The notes under the pieces: generated by a model
Seen by the model: only the letters and a program-made list of their open reading frames with translations
What the model was told of the DNA's origin: nothing
The model's database searches: none
Assembly (NCBI GenBank): GCA_949524905.1
Contig: CATINC010000015.1
Span: 1 to 64,000, forward strand
Source: Opitutia bacterium UBA7350
Lineage (GTDB): Bacteria; Verrucomicrobiota; Verrucomicrobiia; Opitutales; Coraliomargaritaceae
DNA length: 64,000 bases
Direction of reading: 5' to 3'
Shown here: piece after piece, positions 10,095 through 19,789 of the stretch
How the letters are laid out: each line of letters starts with the position of its first letter
Numbering within the stretch: the stretch's first letter is position 1
Position numbers and translations under genes: made by a program

Positions 10095-10970
10095 ATGAAT
10101 CAAGAATACCGAGGCCGCATCGCACCCACCCCCACGGGTCATTTGCATTTAGGTCACGCACGCACTTTTTGGATTGCAATGGAGCGAGCAATGGAGGCTG
10201 GAGGGAAATTGATATATCGCGAAGAGGATCTCGATCCTCAGCGCTGCCGGCCAGAATACGCAGAAAGTGCCATAGAAGACTTACGTTGGTTTGGTTGCAC
10301 CTGGCAAGAGGGTCCAGATTGCGGCGGCCCGCATCAGCCCTACCAACAAAGTAAGCGTTACCCACTTTACCTGCAGGCCTGGAAACATCTAAAAGAATGT
10401 GGCCTAATCTATCCTTGCGAAAAGTCGCGTCGAGATGTGGCTCACGCGACTCAGGCGCCTCATACTGATGAAGAGCAAGAGCCGATCTATCCTGAAAACT
10501 GGCGTCCGCCGATTGGATTCGGTCAAAAGCACAACGAACCCGGTGAGCTTAACTGGCGTTTTCGTGTTCCAGACCACCGCACCCTAAATTTTGACGACTT
10601 GCGCTTAGGTCCTTGTGCTTTTGAGTGCCTGCGAGATTTTGGCGATTTTCTCATTTGGCGAAAAGATGGTGTCCCTGCTTATGAACTTGCGGTCGTGGTT
10701 GATGATGCCGTGATGAATATTACTGAAGTCGTACGCGGTGAGGATTTGCTTATCTCCACGGCACGCCAGCTCTTACTATACGAAGCCTTGCAGTACTCCG
10801 CCCCAACATTTTATCACACCCCCTTGGTCGTGGATGCGGAAGGTCAACGGCTCGCTAAGCGACATCGATCCTTGAGCTTGAAAGAATTGCGTGAAGCCGG
10901 AAAAAAACCTGAGTCTTTAAGGGCTTCGGAAGCTTGGTGGTCCGGTTTGGACGAAGATCCAGAGGTCTGA
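10095..10970 (+). CDS. gluQ: Glutamyl-Q tRNA(Asp) synthetase
   Basis: A truncated glutamyl-tRNA synthetase paralogue of 291 residues, lacking the anticodon-binding half. GluQRS enzymes charge glutamate onto queuosine of tRNA(Asp). RIAPTPTGHLHLGHA carries the HIGH-type signature (HLGH at 18-21). YREEDLDPQRCRP is the amino-acid-binding loop. GQRLAKRHRSLSL is the KMSKR-like element. The zinc site of the E. coli enzyme (C-x-C...Y-x3-C) is not intact: only YPCEKSRRDV remains, so this may be a zinc-less subtype. A clear promoter precedes it. A very short discriminating GluRS is excluded by length. Confidence 0.88.
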   Translation: MNQEYRGRIAPTPTGHLHLGHARTFWIAMERAMEAGGKLIYREEDLDPQRCRPEYAESAIEDLRWFGCTWQEGPDCGGPHQPYQQSKRYPLYLQAWKHLKECGLIYPCEKSRRDVAHATQAPHTDEEQEPIYPENWRPPIGFGQKHNEPGELNWRFRVPDHRTLNFDDLRLGPCAFECLRDFGDFLIWRKDGVPAYELAVVVDDAVMNITEVVRGEDLLISTARQLLLYEALQYSAPTFYHTPLVVDAEGQRLAKRHRSLSLKELREAGKKPESLRASEAWWSGLDEDPEV

Positions 10971-10983
10971 GTAAACTGCGCTA

Positions 10984-11472
10984 TTAATTATTTTCCAGCA
11001 ATTCCTTAAGATGCGCTACGTAATTTTCAGCACCACCGCGAAGGTAGCCCGTTTCCGCCAAAAGCGCTCCATCTGGAGATAGGAGAATTATAGTCGGAAA
11101 ACCGCTAACCCCATATTTTTTTGCGAGGGCGTCATTTTGTTGTTGAAGCGCCTCGGACTGGGGTTTTCCGCGTGGAAAATCCACGGTCACGAGCACAAAT
11201 GCCGAGGCTGCATAGTCAATAAATTCAGCTTGGCTAAATACCTCTTTTTTTAGCCGGATGCACCAACCGCACCAATCTGATCCAGTAAAATCCAGCAACA
11301 TAGGCTTACCAGTAGCCTTTGCTTTGGCCTGGGCCGCCTCAAAGTCTGTCTCCCATGCGAAACTGGAAGCATGCGCGTCAACATCATTAGTATCTTGAGT
11401 GCTAAAATAGGCAAACAGACCGTAGGAAAGACCTACCATAATAAGGAGTGTAAAAAGTAAATTCTTGTTCAT
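10984..11472 (-). CDS. Membrane-anchored thioredoxin-like protein
   Basis: A thioredoxin-fold protein of 162 residues with an N-terminal transmembrane or signal segment (about residues 5-24) that should place it on the periplasmic side. The redox motif is in FTGSDWCGWCIRL, a Cys-Gly-Trp-Cys pair, followed by the cis-Pro region SGFPTIILLSPDG. This matches the thioredoxin_7/DUF255-like proteins that reduce or repair periplasmic disulfides. I chose the ATG at 11472 because upstream codons would overlap the divergent peptidase gene. The specific substrate is unknown. Confidence 0.85.
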   Translation of the reverse strand: MNKNLLFTLLIMVGLSYGLFAYFSTQDTNDVDAHASSFAWETDFEAAQAKAKATGKPMLLDFTGSDWCGWCIRLKKEVFSQAEFIDYAASAFVLVTVDFPRGKPQSEALQQQNDALAKKYGVSGFPTIILLSPDGALLAETGYLRGGAENYVAHLKELLENN

Positions 11473-11566
11473 AATTCTATTTAGTTTTGATCGTGGGTAA
11501 ATGCCAAGCTTGTATATTTTTTCGGAACTGTTTGCTATTAAGACACACATAATACAAGTTTGTTTG

Positions 11567-12232
11567 ATGAACTTTTTACTTTTAATAATTATTCCCCTCG
11601 TTGTTGGCCTCTGGGCACAATATAAGGTCAAAAGCGTTTACGGTAGATACGTAAAGGTTCCCTCTCGTGGTAGAATCACTGGTCGTGAAGCGGCTTCGGC
11701 AGTCATGCACAATGCAGGTATTGAAGATGTTGAGATTGTTGAGTGCCACGGCACCCTTACCGACCACTACGACCCTTCCCGCAAGCGGCTTGCATTAAGC
11801 CAAGAAAATTATAGCGGAACGAGCCTGGCCGCCCTTGGAGTAGCGGCGCACGAAGCCGGCCATGCCATCCAGCACAAGCAGGCTTATGCTCCCCTGAACC
11901 TCCGTATGGCACTTGTACCCATCACCAGTTTTGCTTCTCAGTTACTGCCGTATGTTATGTTTGGAGGTTTTTTCTTTGGTGGCTTTGGACCCATTCTCCT
12001 AAACATTGGTATTATGGTTTATTTAGTCTTAACCATTTTTCAATTGGTCACCTTACCGGTTGAATTTGACGCCAGCAAACGCGCCAAACTCCAGCTCGTA
12101 AATCTTGGAATTATTGAACGCGATGAACTGGAAGGTGTGAACAAAACCCTAGACGCCGCTGCCTATACTTACGTCGCTGCCTTCGTCTCCAGCCTCGGTT
12201 GGTTGCTGTATATGCTCGCTAGCAGGAGATAA
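11567..12232 (+). CDS. Membrane zinc metallopeptidase (YugP-like, Zn_peptidase_2 family)
   Basis: A membrane-embedded protein of 221 residues. An N-terminal helix (3-18) precedes a soluble part with the zinc motif VAAHEAGHAIQHKQ (HExxH-like, with a third ligand expected downstream). Two or three further membrane helices follow, including the Gly/Phe-rich FGGFFFGGFG stretch. The ending LGWLLYML and the segment LPVEFDASKRAKLQL are hallmarks of this family (PF04298-like), where the Glu of LPVEFDAS probably completes the zinc site. The physiological substrate is unknown. The ATG at 11567 is preferred over an upstream frame inside the divergent leader. Confidence 0.9.
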   Translation: MNFLLLIIIPLVVGLWAQYKVKSVYGRYVKVPSRGRITGREAASAVMHNAGIEDVEIVECHGTLTDHYDPSRKRLALSQENYSGTSLAALGVAAHEAGHAIQHKQAYAPLNLRMALVPITSFASQLLPYVMFGGFFFGGFGPILLNIGIMVYLVLTIFQLVTLPVEFDASKRAKLQLVNLGIIERDELEGVNKTLDAAAYTYVAAFVSSLGWLLYMLASRR

Positions 12233-12243
12233 CACTTCAATTT

Positions 12244-14004
12244 ATGCTTAGAGCAAAGCAGATCTGTATTAAATTTCTCGGAGCGAAAATATTACAGTCA
12301 TGTTTTGTTTGGCGAATTACCCTCGCCTCACTGGCGCTCGCAGTTGTTGAAGTTGAGGCGTACAAATCAAGCATTCGGCATGATGAGCTGGTCGCTGAAT
12401 TAAACCAACTTGGAATTCCTGTACCAACCGGTATCGGGGTAGGCATAACGCAAGTTGAAGCGGGTAACGGCTCCGCCACTGCGATTTTACCAAACTCTGC
12501 AAATGCAGAATTCAGCGGAAAAATGATCACGGATCAGGATGGTGGAAGCACCAATTCAAACCATGCTACTGTAGTAGGTAAAAATCTATACGGGAACAGC
12601 TCCTCCGTAGCCCCTGGTATTTCGCAGGTGGATGTATATGGAGCAAATAACTGGCTGTATAATCTCAATTGGTACAACGGTAGCGGCGAGCCATCTGTGG
12701 AACCCAACCCGATTCAAAACCACAGTTGGGTCTCTTTTGTTAGTTCGAGCAACCCTAGCCTTCGGATGGATTATGCCGTCGGACGTGATGTATTCTTACC
12801 TATCATTGGCTTATATAATTCAGACTACGGAGATCAAAATACCATCAGCGACATTCCTGCTATTTATGGCAGTATTTATAATGGCATAAGCGTTGGCGTA
12901 AATGATGGCAGCCATCGATTTGGTACCACCAGCTATGATGGAACGGGGCGCGTGAAACCAGAAATCGTCGCGCCCAGCAGTTTCACCAGCTATGCCGCAC
13001 CTATGGTGTCTTCAGTCGCAGCCTTCCTCATTGATGCGGCTGGAACTGACACCGCTGCCCAAAATCCCATAACACTTAAAGCAGTCATATTGGCGGCTGC
13101 AGATAAATCTGTCTCAGCGGACTGGGACCAAACCCCTACTCGGCCCATTGACGAACAATACGGAGCCGGTAAACTCGACCTCTATGAAAGCTATTTTATC
13201 CAACAAGGCGGACAGCAAACTGCGGGTAGCACGATCGCATTGCGAGGTTGGAACCTCGGCAATATCTCAAGTACGACCACAGATAGCTACACCATCACGG
13301 TACCCGCAGGCTATGAATTACAAAACCTCTCGGCATTAGTCACCTGGAACCGTGACGTGACGAGACGACGCCAAGGCTTTAATTTTATCTATACCCCTAG
13401 CCTCGCTAATCTAGCACTTAAGCTTCAGGACAATAGCGGCAACACCCTTTATAACAGTGATAGCTCTGTTGATAATATCGAACACATATGGCGAGATTCC
13501 AGCAACGGCCTAAGCGAGGGCACTTACACGCTTGAAGTTACTAGTAATGCCGACGCCCAATACGCCATCGCCTGGCGCAGTGAACTCTATCAGGATTTCA
13601 CGCTGTGGAGCACGACTGCATTTGATGCTTCTGTTCCAACAATAGACCGCGAGGCAAAAGCCGACCCAGACGGAGACAACATTGATAATTTATTAGAATT
13701 TGCCTTAGGCGGGGATCCCAATACCAACGACCGCAGTATCTTGCCCATAATAACGACTGTTATAGACGCCGGCACTCGCTATTTGGAGCTGAGCTACACT
13801 CGACCCAAGGGACTCGATACAATCACCTACGTTGTCCAAACAACCAGCGATACCACCTCTTGGCCCACTGACGGAACTGGAGTCGAACCAGACCCATCCA
13901 TTTTAGACAACGGTAACGAAACTGAAACTCTCACCTATAGACGTACCGAGGCAATCGATGCCAATAATCGAGCTTTTATGCGACTTAAGGTCAGCACGCC
14001 TTAA
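12244..14004 (+). CDS. Secreted subtilase-like (S8) protein with a Glu at the expected catalytic Asp
   Basis: A 586-residue exported protein with a hydrophobic N-terminal segment (about 24-38). S8 landmarks are the His region [13 protein letters not shown] (H107), the oxyanion-hole region [18 protein letters not shown], and the Ser region [14 protein letters not shown] (S249). Where the family has an Asp in D-T/S-G, this protein reads [10 protein letters not shown], so a Glu (E72) sits at that place and activity is uncertain. A beta-rich domain with [10 protein letters not shown] follows. Near the C-terminus [19 protein letters not shown] is a calcium-type, sorting-associated motif frequent in Verrucomicrobiota. 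It starts 12 bases after the peptidase gene. Confidence 0.72.
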   Translation: MLRAKQICIKFLGAKILQSCFVWRITLASLALAVVEVEAYKSSIRHDELVAELNQLGIPVPTGIGVGITQVEAGNGSATAILPNSANAEFSGKMITDQDGGSTNSNHATVVGKNLYGNSSSVAPGISQVDVYGANNWLYNLNWYNGSGEPSVEPNPIQNHSWVSFVSSSNPSLRMDYAVGRDVFLPIIGLYNSDYGDQNTISDIPAIYGSIYNGISVGVNDGSHRFGTTSYDGTGRVKPEIVAPSSFTSYAAPMVSSVAAFLIDAAGTDTAAQNPITLKAVILAAADKSVSADWDQTPTRPIDEQYGAGKLDLYESYFIQQGGQQTAGSTIALRGWNLGNISSTTTDSYTITVPAGYELQNLSALVTWNRDVTRRRQGFNFIYTPSLANLALKLQDNSGNTLYNSDSSVDNIEHIWRDSSNGLSEGTYTLEVTSNADAQYAIAWRSELYQDFTLWSTTAFDASVPTIDREAKADPDGDNIDNLLEFALGGDPNTNDRSILPIITTVIDAGTRYLELSYTRPKGLDTITYVVQTTSDTTSWPTDGTGVEPDPSILDNGNETETLTYRRTEAIDANNRAFMRLKVSTP

Positions 14005-14058
14005 ACGTATATTCGCTTGACCCATAGAGTTTCGCCTTACAAGGTAATTTTTTCATAC

Positions 14059-14137
<79 letters not shown>

Positions 14138-14140
<3 letters not shown>

Positions 14141-14554
14141 AAAAACTTAAGCGATTGAATACAAGATAGATAGACATCTAAAAGGTCAAAGCCTCTCACA
14201 GAAAGTGCATGATATTCCTGTGTATAACGTTGGCTACATCTCCTTTGCTGAAACCGCGCGATTTGAATATCACGAGGATCCGTGTTCTCTATCTCTCCTA
14301 CTTCTGATTTGCCAAAAATTTGCCAATCTACTTTCAAAATGGTGCATATCGCTGCATTTCCATGCAATAGCACTTTTTTCAGAAGCTGCTAATAAACAAC
14401 ACTAAGTGCAATCAGGTGCAGGATTAGGAAAACTAAAATCAGGTTCAAATCCTGTCGGCCCGACCATGAGAATGTCTACCTGCTATCTTAATAGTATTGG
14501 GTTTACCCTCCCCATCGGCTGCCTGCACTGAATTAATGCTCCAACATCAAGCGC
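14138..14554. other. Gene-poor stretch between tRNA-Pro and the oxidoreductase, remnant of an integrated element
   Basis: About 300 bases lie between the two 30-base direct repeats and about 85 more before the next stop codon. The interior is AT-richer than the neighbours. I find no convincing gene; the longest minus frame (14116-14373, 85 codons) runs into the tRNA and resembles nothing I know. The layout fits deletion of most of an element that once entered the tRNA gene, or imprecise loss after excision. It could also be a small non-autonomous element. Confidence 0.6.
14440..14469 (+). repeat. Direct repeat copy 2 of the tRNA-Pro 3' end
   Basis: A perfect second copy of 14111-14140, starting at CAGGTTCAAATCC and ending CCATGA, without the other three quarters of a tRNA. 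It is therefore not a second functional tRNA gene but the distal attachment-site duplicate. Confidence 0.85.
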
Positions 14555-16012
14555 TTATGCAGTGCGAAGGTCGTATAGATATTTATCTAATTTATTTGCC
14601 GTGATAACTCCGTAATTCATGGAACCAAGCCACCCCGACATAATAATTCCTACCGATCCAGCATGGTAAAGCCCCGCGATTTGATTCGGCAAATCCATAG
14701 AAACTTTTAGACCTTCAAACTTTGTCCCAAAAGAGGTTCCCTGCATTGATTTAGTGTAATGATTAACCGTGCGTGGCGTTGCAGCCTCTAGGTGATCAAT
14801 CTTATCCCGAACTCCCGGAATAAAACGTTCTAGGCTTTCTACGCACTCGTCGCATAATCGTTGCTTCTCTTCTTGGTATGCTTCTTCGCTAAGAGCTGCC
14901 CATTCATCCCATCGAGCATTTAGGGAAGCCACCACAATGTAGCGAGGTTCTTTCAAATGCGGTCGTGTCTCAGGATAGTAAATTGAAAAGGTATGACTTG
15001 TAGTTTTAATAGAAGTCAGCTCGGCGATTGAATATTCTGGTGCCGCTGAAGTAAAAACAAGATCTCCGATATTGGGGATGGTCTCACCCTTGCGAATCCC
15101 CATGTAAACTTGGCAAGAACTGGTATTATTTCGAATTGCTTTAGCTTCAGATAAAAATTCTGAAGAAAAGTTATCTTCTCCCACAAGGTGCTCGATTGTG
15201 TTGCGAATATTAGCATTGGAAAGTACCGCTTGAGTGGCAATGTGACGTGTTGGGAAGCGTTCCTCGCCTGTATTTTGACTGCGTGCATGAATCCCAACAA
15301 CCTTGCCCTCCGATACTTCAATTTTTTCAACGAGCGCGCATTTGCGTACTTCGCAACCATTCGCCTTTAGCTCTGCCACCATTTTTTTTATAAGAGTATC
15401 CGTTCCTCCTTGGAAGGTGAAAACTCCTTTGCTCATAAAGTTTGAAAAAACAATCCCATAAGTGATCGCTGGATCATTCAGGTGTGAACCATTGGCATAC
15501 GAAATCGGTTCCATTAAGAGACGGTGCACGTCGCTACGACCAGGGAAAAATTCCTCAAACATCTCTCTGGTGGTCTGGGTATTGTCATCGTAGAAATTCA
15601 TTTGACCCAGATGGGCGTAAAAAGCCTCTACCTTCTGGCGGTCTATCTTAAAATCCTTCACTAAGATTTTTGTAAAATCTTCTCGATCAAAGGTAGTCCA
15701 GACATCCATTTGAGGATTAATGAAACGTACATCCTTTAATTGATGGATGGAATCAGCAATCTCACGGGTCCAATATTTCCGACAAGACTTCACCATCCCG
15801 TATGGAAAGCCATGCAGTGAGATGTCAAAAATATGCCCGCCTGGGCGCTTAAACCATGTTGCCAAGCCTCCAAATTGATAATGATGCTCCAAGAGCAAAA
15901 CCTTATGCCCGTTTTTTGCGAGGTAGTTAGCACTCGTTAACCCGCCCAAACCAGAACCCACTATGACTACATCATAGTTGTCATCAATACCTGCTAACCA
16001 ATCCTTTGCCAT
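14555..16012 (-). CDS. FAD-dependent oxidoreductase of the phytoene desaturase/CrtISO-like family
   Basis: A 485-residue flavoprotein. The N-terminal dinucleotide motif is [19 protein letters not shown], followed by the FAD ribose Glu in [11 protein letters not shown]. The middle has the [18 protein letters not shown] segment that this superfamily uses before the substrate pocket. The C-terminus has [20 protein letters not shown], corresponding to the second FAD motif (G-x-x-x-A-G...G-x-x-G). Size and order match phytoene desaturases, carotene isomerases and retinol saturases. No other carotenoid gene is nearby, so the substrate cannot be named. It stands alone between the tRNA scar and an unknown secreted gene. 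Confidence 0.8.
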   Translation of the reverse strand: MAKDWLAGIDDNYDVVIVGSGLGGLTSANYLAKNGHKVLLLEHHYQFGGLATWFKRPGGHIFDISLHGFPYGMVKSCRKYWTREIADSIHQLKDVRFINPQMDVWTTFDREDFTKILVKDFKIDRQKVEAFYAHLGQMNFYDDNTQTTREMFEEFFPGRSDVHRLLMEPISYANGSHLNDPAITYGIVFSNFMSKGVFTFQGGTDTLIKKMVAELKANGCEVRKCALVEKIEVSEGKVVGIHARSQNTGEERFPTRHIATQAVLSNANIRNTIEHLVGEDNFSSEFLSEAKAIRNNTSSCQVYMGIRKGETIPNIGDLVFTSAAPEYSIAELTSIKTTSHTFSIYYPETRPHLKEPRYIVVASLNARWDEWAALSEEAYQEEKQRLCDECVESLERFIPGVRDKIDHLEAATPRTVNHYTKSMQGTSFGTKFEGLKVSMDLPNQIAGLYHAGSVGIIMSGWLGSMNYGVITANKLDKYLYDLRTA

Positions 16013-16098
16013 AATTTATACCTTTTTGTTTTAAACAGCTTGCCTTGCAAAAATTTTCAACCCTGAAGCAGTAATAACTCAAGGCGAGAAGTTGTTCT

Positions 16099-16725
16099 CT
16101 AAAATCCTTTCACGCTTGTGGGCGCATCCTCGGTTTCCTGCTGAGCCTTTCGACGAGCTAATTCTTCGTCTAAGGTTCGACTTACTATCAACAAAGTAGA
16201 TCCTTTGCGACTTGCTCGCGCCATCCCATCTTCACGCTCAAAGTTGCAACGAAAAATCGAAGGGCGCTCCTCTCCCTGGGCGGTCGGATCCAATCGTTTC
16301 CAGTAGGAATTTCCCGCTAATAATTTCAGCAGGCGATTAAACTCTATATCTGTCATACTTGAACTCCGCTTATAAACCTCTAAAACTGAACGATCTCCAA
16401 TATACAAAATATGCAAGTCCCAACCTGCCGATGCATAACGCGGGTTCATTTCCGATGACTTGGGTTGCGAGCCATCAGCACTTTTAAAATAGATCCTCAA
16501 TTCCACATCCGGCATGAGCTCCAAATACGGCACATAAGGCATCCCTCTAAGACGGTTTGATTTTGTAGCTTCATCACGGTAAACAATCCCGCCTGAACTC
16601 AGTAAACGCCTTTCTATCTGATCACGACTTTCCCCAATGCGACCTTCTAATTGAGGTAAAAAAAACGAACCTAAGACAGTGACTAGACAAAAATAGAGCA
16701 AATGTATTGAGTTTGGGGCTTTCAT
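16099..16725 (-). CDS. Exported protein of unknown function
   Basis: I do not recognise this 208-residue protein. A signal-type helix (about residues 7-24) is followed by [14 protein letters not shown], which looks like the start of a BamE/SmpA-type region that reads how a product depends on its inputs. The remainder is mixed alpha/beta with a Trp in NSYWKRLDP and a charged, Lys/Arg/Gln-rich tail. I chose the ATG at 16725; an upstream in-frame ATG at 16740 is possible. It overlaps no gene on its strand, and its start faces the dGTPase-like gene. Confidence 0.7.
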   Translation of the reverse strand: MKAPNSIHLLYFCLVTVLGSFFLPQLEGRIGESRDQIERRLLSSGGIVYRDEATKSNRLRGMPYVPYLELMPDVELRIYFKSADGSQPKSSEMNPRYASAGWDLHILYIGDRSVLEVYKRSSSMTDIEFNRLLKLLAGNSYWKRLDPTAQGEERPSIFRCNFEREDGMARASRKGSTLLIVSRTLDEELARRKAQQETEDAPTSVKGF

Positions 16726-16780
16726 GATCGGTGAAAGCATCCCAGTATACTTGCATATTTACAAGCAGAAGCAGAGCCAT

Positions 16781-18067
16781 ATGCCAAATTCCTTCTACAA
16801 CGATTTTGACCTCGAGCGTTTTCCGCCAACCAATATCCCTGAAGTTGATTACCGGAACCCCTTTCAGGTGGAGCGTGATCGCATCATTTTTTCCTACCCC
16901 TTCAGAAGACTTCAATCGAAGACCCAAGTTTTTCAGTCTGGCGAATACGATTTTTATCGTACCCGCTTAACGCATTCCATTGAGGTCGCTAAAATCAGTC
17001 GCTCCATTTGTGAATACCTGCGAGCGCGTTCGCCGTTGCTGCAAGAAGATTTCTACATCGATGCAGACTTAACTGAAGCGATTGGCCTTGCTCACGATTT
17101 AGGTCATCCCCCCTTTGGTCATATCGGAGAGCGCAAGCTCAATGAACTTATGGCTGATGCTGGTGGCTTTGAGGGCAATGCCCAAACTCTTCGGATTCTT
17201 ACAGAACTGATCTACGAGCGCCCAGGTAGCACTAAAGGGATCGCACCCACACGCGCTTTCCTTGATGGCGTTATGAAATACAAAGCACTTCAATCTGAGT
17301 GGATCAAAAGCGAGATCAAGCCACCTAAAAATCACTTTATTTACGATGAACAGGTAAACTGGCGTAAAGTTATTTTGAATCAAAAAGACCTGCCGGACGG
17401 ACTAAAGGATCCTAAAACGCTCAACCATTTCAAAAGTATCGAATGCCAGATTATGGACTGGGCGGATGATGCTGCTTATTCTTTGCATGATATTGTTGAC
17501 GGTATTCATGCCCGCTACCTCACAACCGGAAGCATAATCGAGTGGGCAACCACTCAGGAGTTGACACAAGCAGAAACAACTCTCTTGGAGACCCTATGTC
17601 AGGTCATTCGGGAAAACCGCTATGAACCTTATTTCGGTTCCCGAATCGGACATTTTGTGCATGCCTGCTCTTTAGTGAGCCACCGCGGCATTCTGAGCCA
17701 GCAAAGCAATCGCCATAGTTTCCAATTAAAAATTGACCCCGAAGTCGTTACAGAGAGCAAACTTTACAAATCCTTAGCCCTTGATCTCATCTTTCGTTCC
17801 ACTCAACTCCAGCAAATTGAATTTAAAGGCGGGCATATTCTAGAAAAAACGTTTCGCGCTCTAGAGGCGCAGTGCCTGCATGGAAATGAATCCGGACTCA
17901 ATATTTTACCCGCTTCCGTGCAAGCATTACTGGATGCCGAAAACGAGCCAAAGGCTCGAAAACGTCGTCTCTGCGATTATCTCGCTGGACTCACCGATGG
18001 CCAAGCTGTCCGCACCTACAAACGTCTCTTTGATGCCGACTTTGGCTCCATTGCCGAACTGGTTTAA
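16781..18067 (+). CDS. dgt: dGTPase-like HD-domain triphosphohydrolase
   Basis: A 428-residue HD-superfamily protein matching bacterial deoxyguanosinetriphosphate triphosphohydrolases, which cleave dNTPs to nucleoside and tripolyphosphate. Metal ligands appear in [12 protein letters not shown] and [16 protein letters not shown] (HD). The family lead-in [18 protein letters not shown] is clear, and a further Asp appears in [18 protein letters not shown] chose the ATG at 16781, which places the conserved N-terminus at the usual distance; an upstream frame to 16724 has no conserved sequence. Type (dgt-like class 2) is inferred; substrate range is not. Confidence 0.9.
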   Translation: MPNSFYNDFDLERFPPTNIPEVDYRNPFQVERDRIIFSYPFRRLQSKTQVFQSGEYDFYRTRLTHSIEVAKISRSICEYLRARSPLLQEDFYIDADLTEAIGLAHDLGHPPFGHIGERKLNELMADAGGFEGNAQTLRILTELIYERPGSTKGIAPTRAFLDGVMKYKALQSEWIKSEIKPPKNHFIYDEQVNWRKVILNQKDLPDGLKDPKTLNHFKSIECQIMDWADDAAYSLHDIVDGIHARYLTTGSIIEWATTQELTQAETTLLETLCQVIRENRYEPYFGSRIGHFVHACSLVSHRGILSQQSNRHSFQLKIDPEVVTESKLYKSLALDLIFRSTQLQQIEFKGGHILEKTFRALEAQCLHGNESGLNILPASVQALLDAENEPKARKRRLCDYLAGLTDGQAVRTYKRLFDADFGSIAELV

Positions 18068-18087
18068 GGCTCAACCTTACAAAGCTT

Positions 18088-19344
18088 TTGGAAAAAAATC
18101 CCACAGATACTGCTAACCTTCGCAAAGCTATCGGTCCGGGTCTGCTGGTTGCATGTGCTGCCATTGGCGGCTCGCACCTGGTATGGTCTACCCGGGCTGG
18201 CGCAGAATTTGGCTGGGCGCTCCTGGGACTCATCCTTGCCGCCAATCTTTTAAAGATGCCCTTCTTTCTATATGGGCAACGCTATGCAGCCGCCACAGGT
18301 GAAAGTCTCCTTGCAGGCTACCATCGCAAAAGCCCTGCCTTCGTATGGATTTTTCTGGGTATTAATATCCTAACCGGCACCATCAATATTGCCGCCGTTA
18401 GCATGCTTGCAGGAGCACTCTTTGCCGGCTGCGGCATCGCACTTAGCGTTGCCCATCTTACCCTTGGAATCATCGCTTTGTGTTTTTTCCTCATCTTGCT
18501 TGGACACTATCGTGTCCTGGATGGTATCGCTAAAATTCTTATTTTATTACTCACCATCGGAACCGCCACAGCCGTGACTTTAGCACTCCTGAATCACCCC
18601 GAAAGTACCGTAAACCAGACCGTATCCAATCCTTACACCTGGGTTAGCTTTGCATTTCTTATTAGCCTGCTGGGCTGGATGCCCGCCCCCGTTGATCTTT
18701 CCACATGGTCATCCCTTTGGATGTTCAGTCGCGAGCAACAGACGGGTCATGCCGCGACTGTTCGAGAAACACAATTTGATTTCTTTCTCGGTTATGGCAT
18801 GACCACCTTACTTGCAGTGCTATTCTTGGCTCTGGGAGCGCTGGTCTTTTACGGCAGTGGCGAAGTGCTTGCCACCAAAGGAGTTGCCTTCTCTAATCAA
18901 CTGGTTTCCCTTTATACCGACACCATCGGAGAGTGGTCTCGTTGGCTCATTCTGGGAGCTGCCTTTGCGACTATGTTTAGCACAAGTCTTACCTGTATCG
19001 ATGGCTATCCAAGGTCTCTTGCTGCTGCCTGCACGCTTGTGGTTCCCTCGCAAAAGCATCGTCTTCAAAATTTGAGATACTTCTGGCTCATCCTCTGTTG
19101 CACGGGTGCTGCCCTAATCGTCAAATTTTGTGTCGAAAACCTGCTTACCCTACTCAGTTTTGCCGCCATTATTTCTTTCCTCACCTCCCCTATTCTCGCC
19201 ACCATAAATTGGGTTGTTATGCGAGGTGGAAATGTTCCTGCTCAATATCGACCTGGGCTTTTCCTTAATGTTTTAAGCGCCGCAGGCCTGCTCTTTTTTC
19301 TACTGATGGCACTTGGGTATATCTACATGCGCTTTTTTACCTAG
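18088..19344 (+). CDS. Nramp-family (SLC11-like) transporter without the DPGN metal motif
   Basis: A polytopic membrane protein of 418 residues with about 11 predicted helices. The opening GPGLLVACAAIGGSHLVWST aligns with the first helix of Nramp metal transporters, but the metal-binding DPGN is replaced by IGGSH. The helix-6 motif M-P-H is replaced by GWMPAPVDLSTW. This matches an Nramp subfamily with A-I-G-x-S-H-L-V, whose substrate I cannot state. There is no ATG near the N-terminus; the TTG at 18088 gives a sensible start 20 bases after the dGTPase stop. The ars operon promoter begins just downstream. Confidence 0.82.
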   Translation: MEKNPTDTANLRKAIGPGLLVACAAIGGSHLVWSTRAGAEFGWALLGLILAANLLKMPFFLYGQRYAAATGESLLAGYHRKSPAFVWIFLGINILTGTINIAAVSMLAGALFAGCGIALSVAHLTLGIIALCFFLILLGHYRVLDGIAKILILLLTIGTATAVTLALLNHPESTVNQTVSNPYTWVSFAFLISLLGWMPAPVDLSTWSSLWMFSREQQTGHAATVRETQFDFFLGYGMTTLLAVLFLALGALVFYGSGEVLATKGVAFSNQLVSLYTDTIGEWSRWLILGAAFATMFSTSLTCIDGYPRSLAAACTLVVPSQKHRLQNLRYFWLILCCTGAALIVKFCVENLLTLLSFAAIISFLTSPILATINWVVMRGGNVPAQYRPGLFLNVLSAAGLLFFLLMALGYIYMRFFT

Positions 19345-19358
19345 CAAGCTATATACCC

Positions 19359-19389
19359 TTGACAGAATATTCTAGAAATAGAATATACT
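19359..19389 (+). promoter_or_regulatory. Promoter and ArsR operator of the arsenic operon
   Basis: TTGACA lies at 19359-19364 and an AT-rich -10 at 19382-19389 (AATATA or TATACT). Between and across them is a perfect 8-base inverted repeat, ATATTCTA (19367-19374) and TAGAATAT (19379-19386), with a 4-base spacer. The palindrome overlaps the polymerase site, as expected for an ArsR operator. The arsR ATG follows 4-6 bases after the -10, so the transcript would be nearly or fully leaderless. Confidence 0.75.
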
Positions 19390-19393
19390 AATC

Positions 19394-19777
19394 ATGGAAG
19401 TCACAGAAATCTACAAAGCACTCGCCGATTTACAGCGAGTGCGTTTGTTAAATTTAATTCAAACAAGCCCGCTCTGCGTTTGTCACCTGCAAGGTCTACT
19501 AAACGCTCCGCAAGTAAAAATATCCAAACAACTGGCCTACCTGAAAACGCTCGGACTTGCAGAAGCTGAACGTCGTCGCAACTGGATGATTTATCGAATG
19601 AAACAGCCCGTACACCGTATCCTGAATAGTAATCTGGAACAGCTTCGCGAAGCTAAAGACAGCACTGGGCGCCAGCTTCAAGCCGACTTAAGAGCTCGCA
19701 CTCAATTATTAAGGCAGCTCACTAAATCAGAAACTACCTGTCCTGAAATTCTATTAAATACCCTTTGCAAACCATAA
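19394..19777 (+). CDS. arsR: ArsR-family metalloregulator
   Basis: A winged-helix repressor of 127 residues that leaves DNA when trivalent arsenic or antimony binds. KALADLQRVRLLNLI is the first helix pair. LCVCHLQ at 27-32 has the Cys-x-Cys metal pair of classical ArsR (C28, C30). VKISKQLAYLKTLGLAEAER is the recognition helix and wing entry. A longer C-terminal part contains another Cys. It begins a five-gene plus-strand operon and sits directly on the palindromic operator, so it should repress itself and the genes below. Confidence 0.92.
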   Translation: MEVTEIYKALADLQRVRLLNLIQTSPLCVCHLQGLLNAPQVKISKQLAYLKTLGLAEAERRRNWMIYRMKQPVHRILNSNLEQLREAKDSTGRQLQADLRARTQLLRQLTKSETTCPEILLNTLCKP

Positions 19778-19789
19778 GCCGAACGAATT

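Noticed and set aside
12632-12889. Alternative frame with membrane-like residues inside the subtilase-like gene
   Set aside because: Out of frame with a long gene that has clear protein motifs.
14440-14469. Possible second tRNA-Pro gene
   Set aside because: Only the T arm, acceptor 3' side and CCA are present; no D or anticodon arm precedes it.
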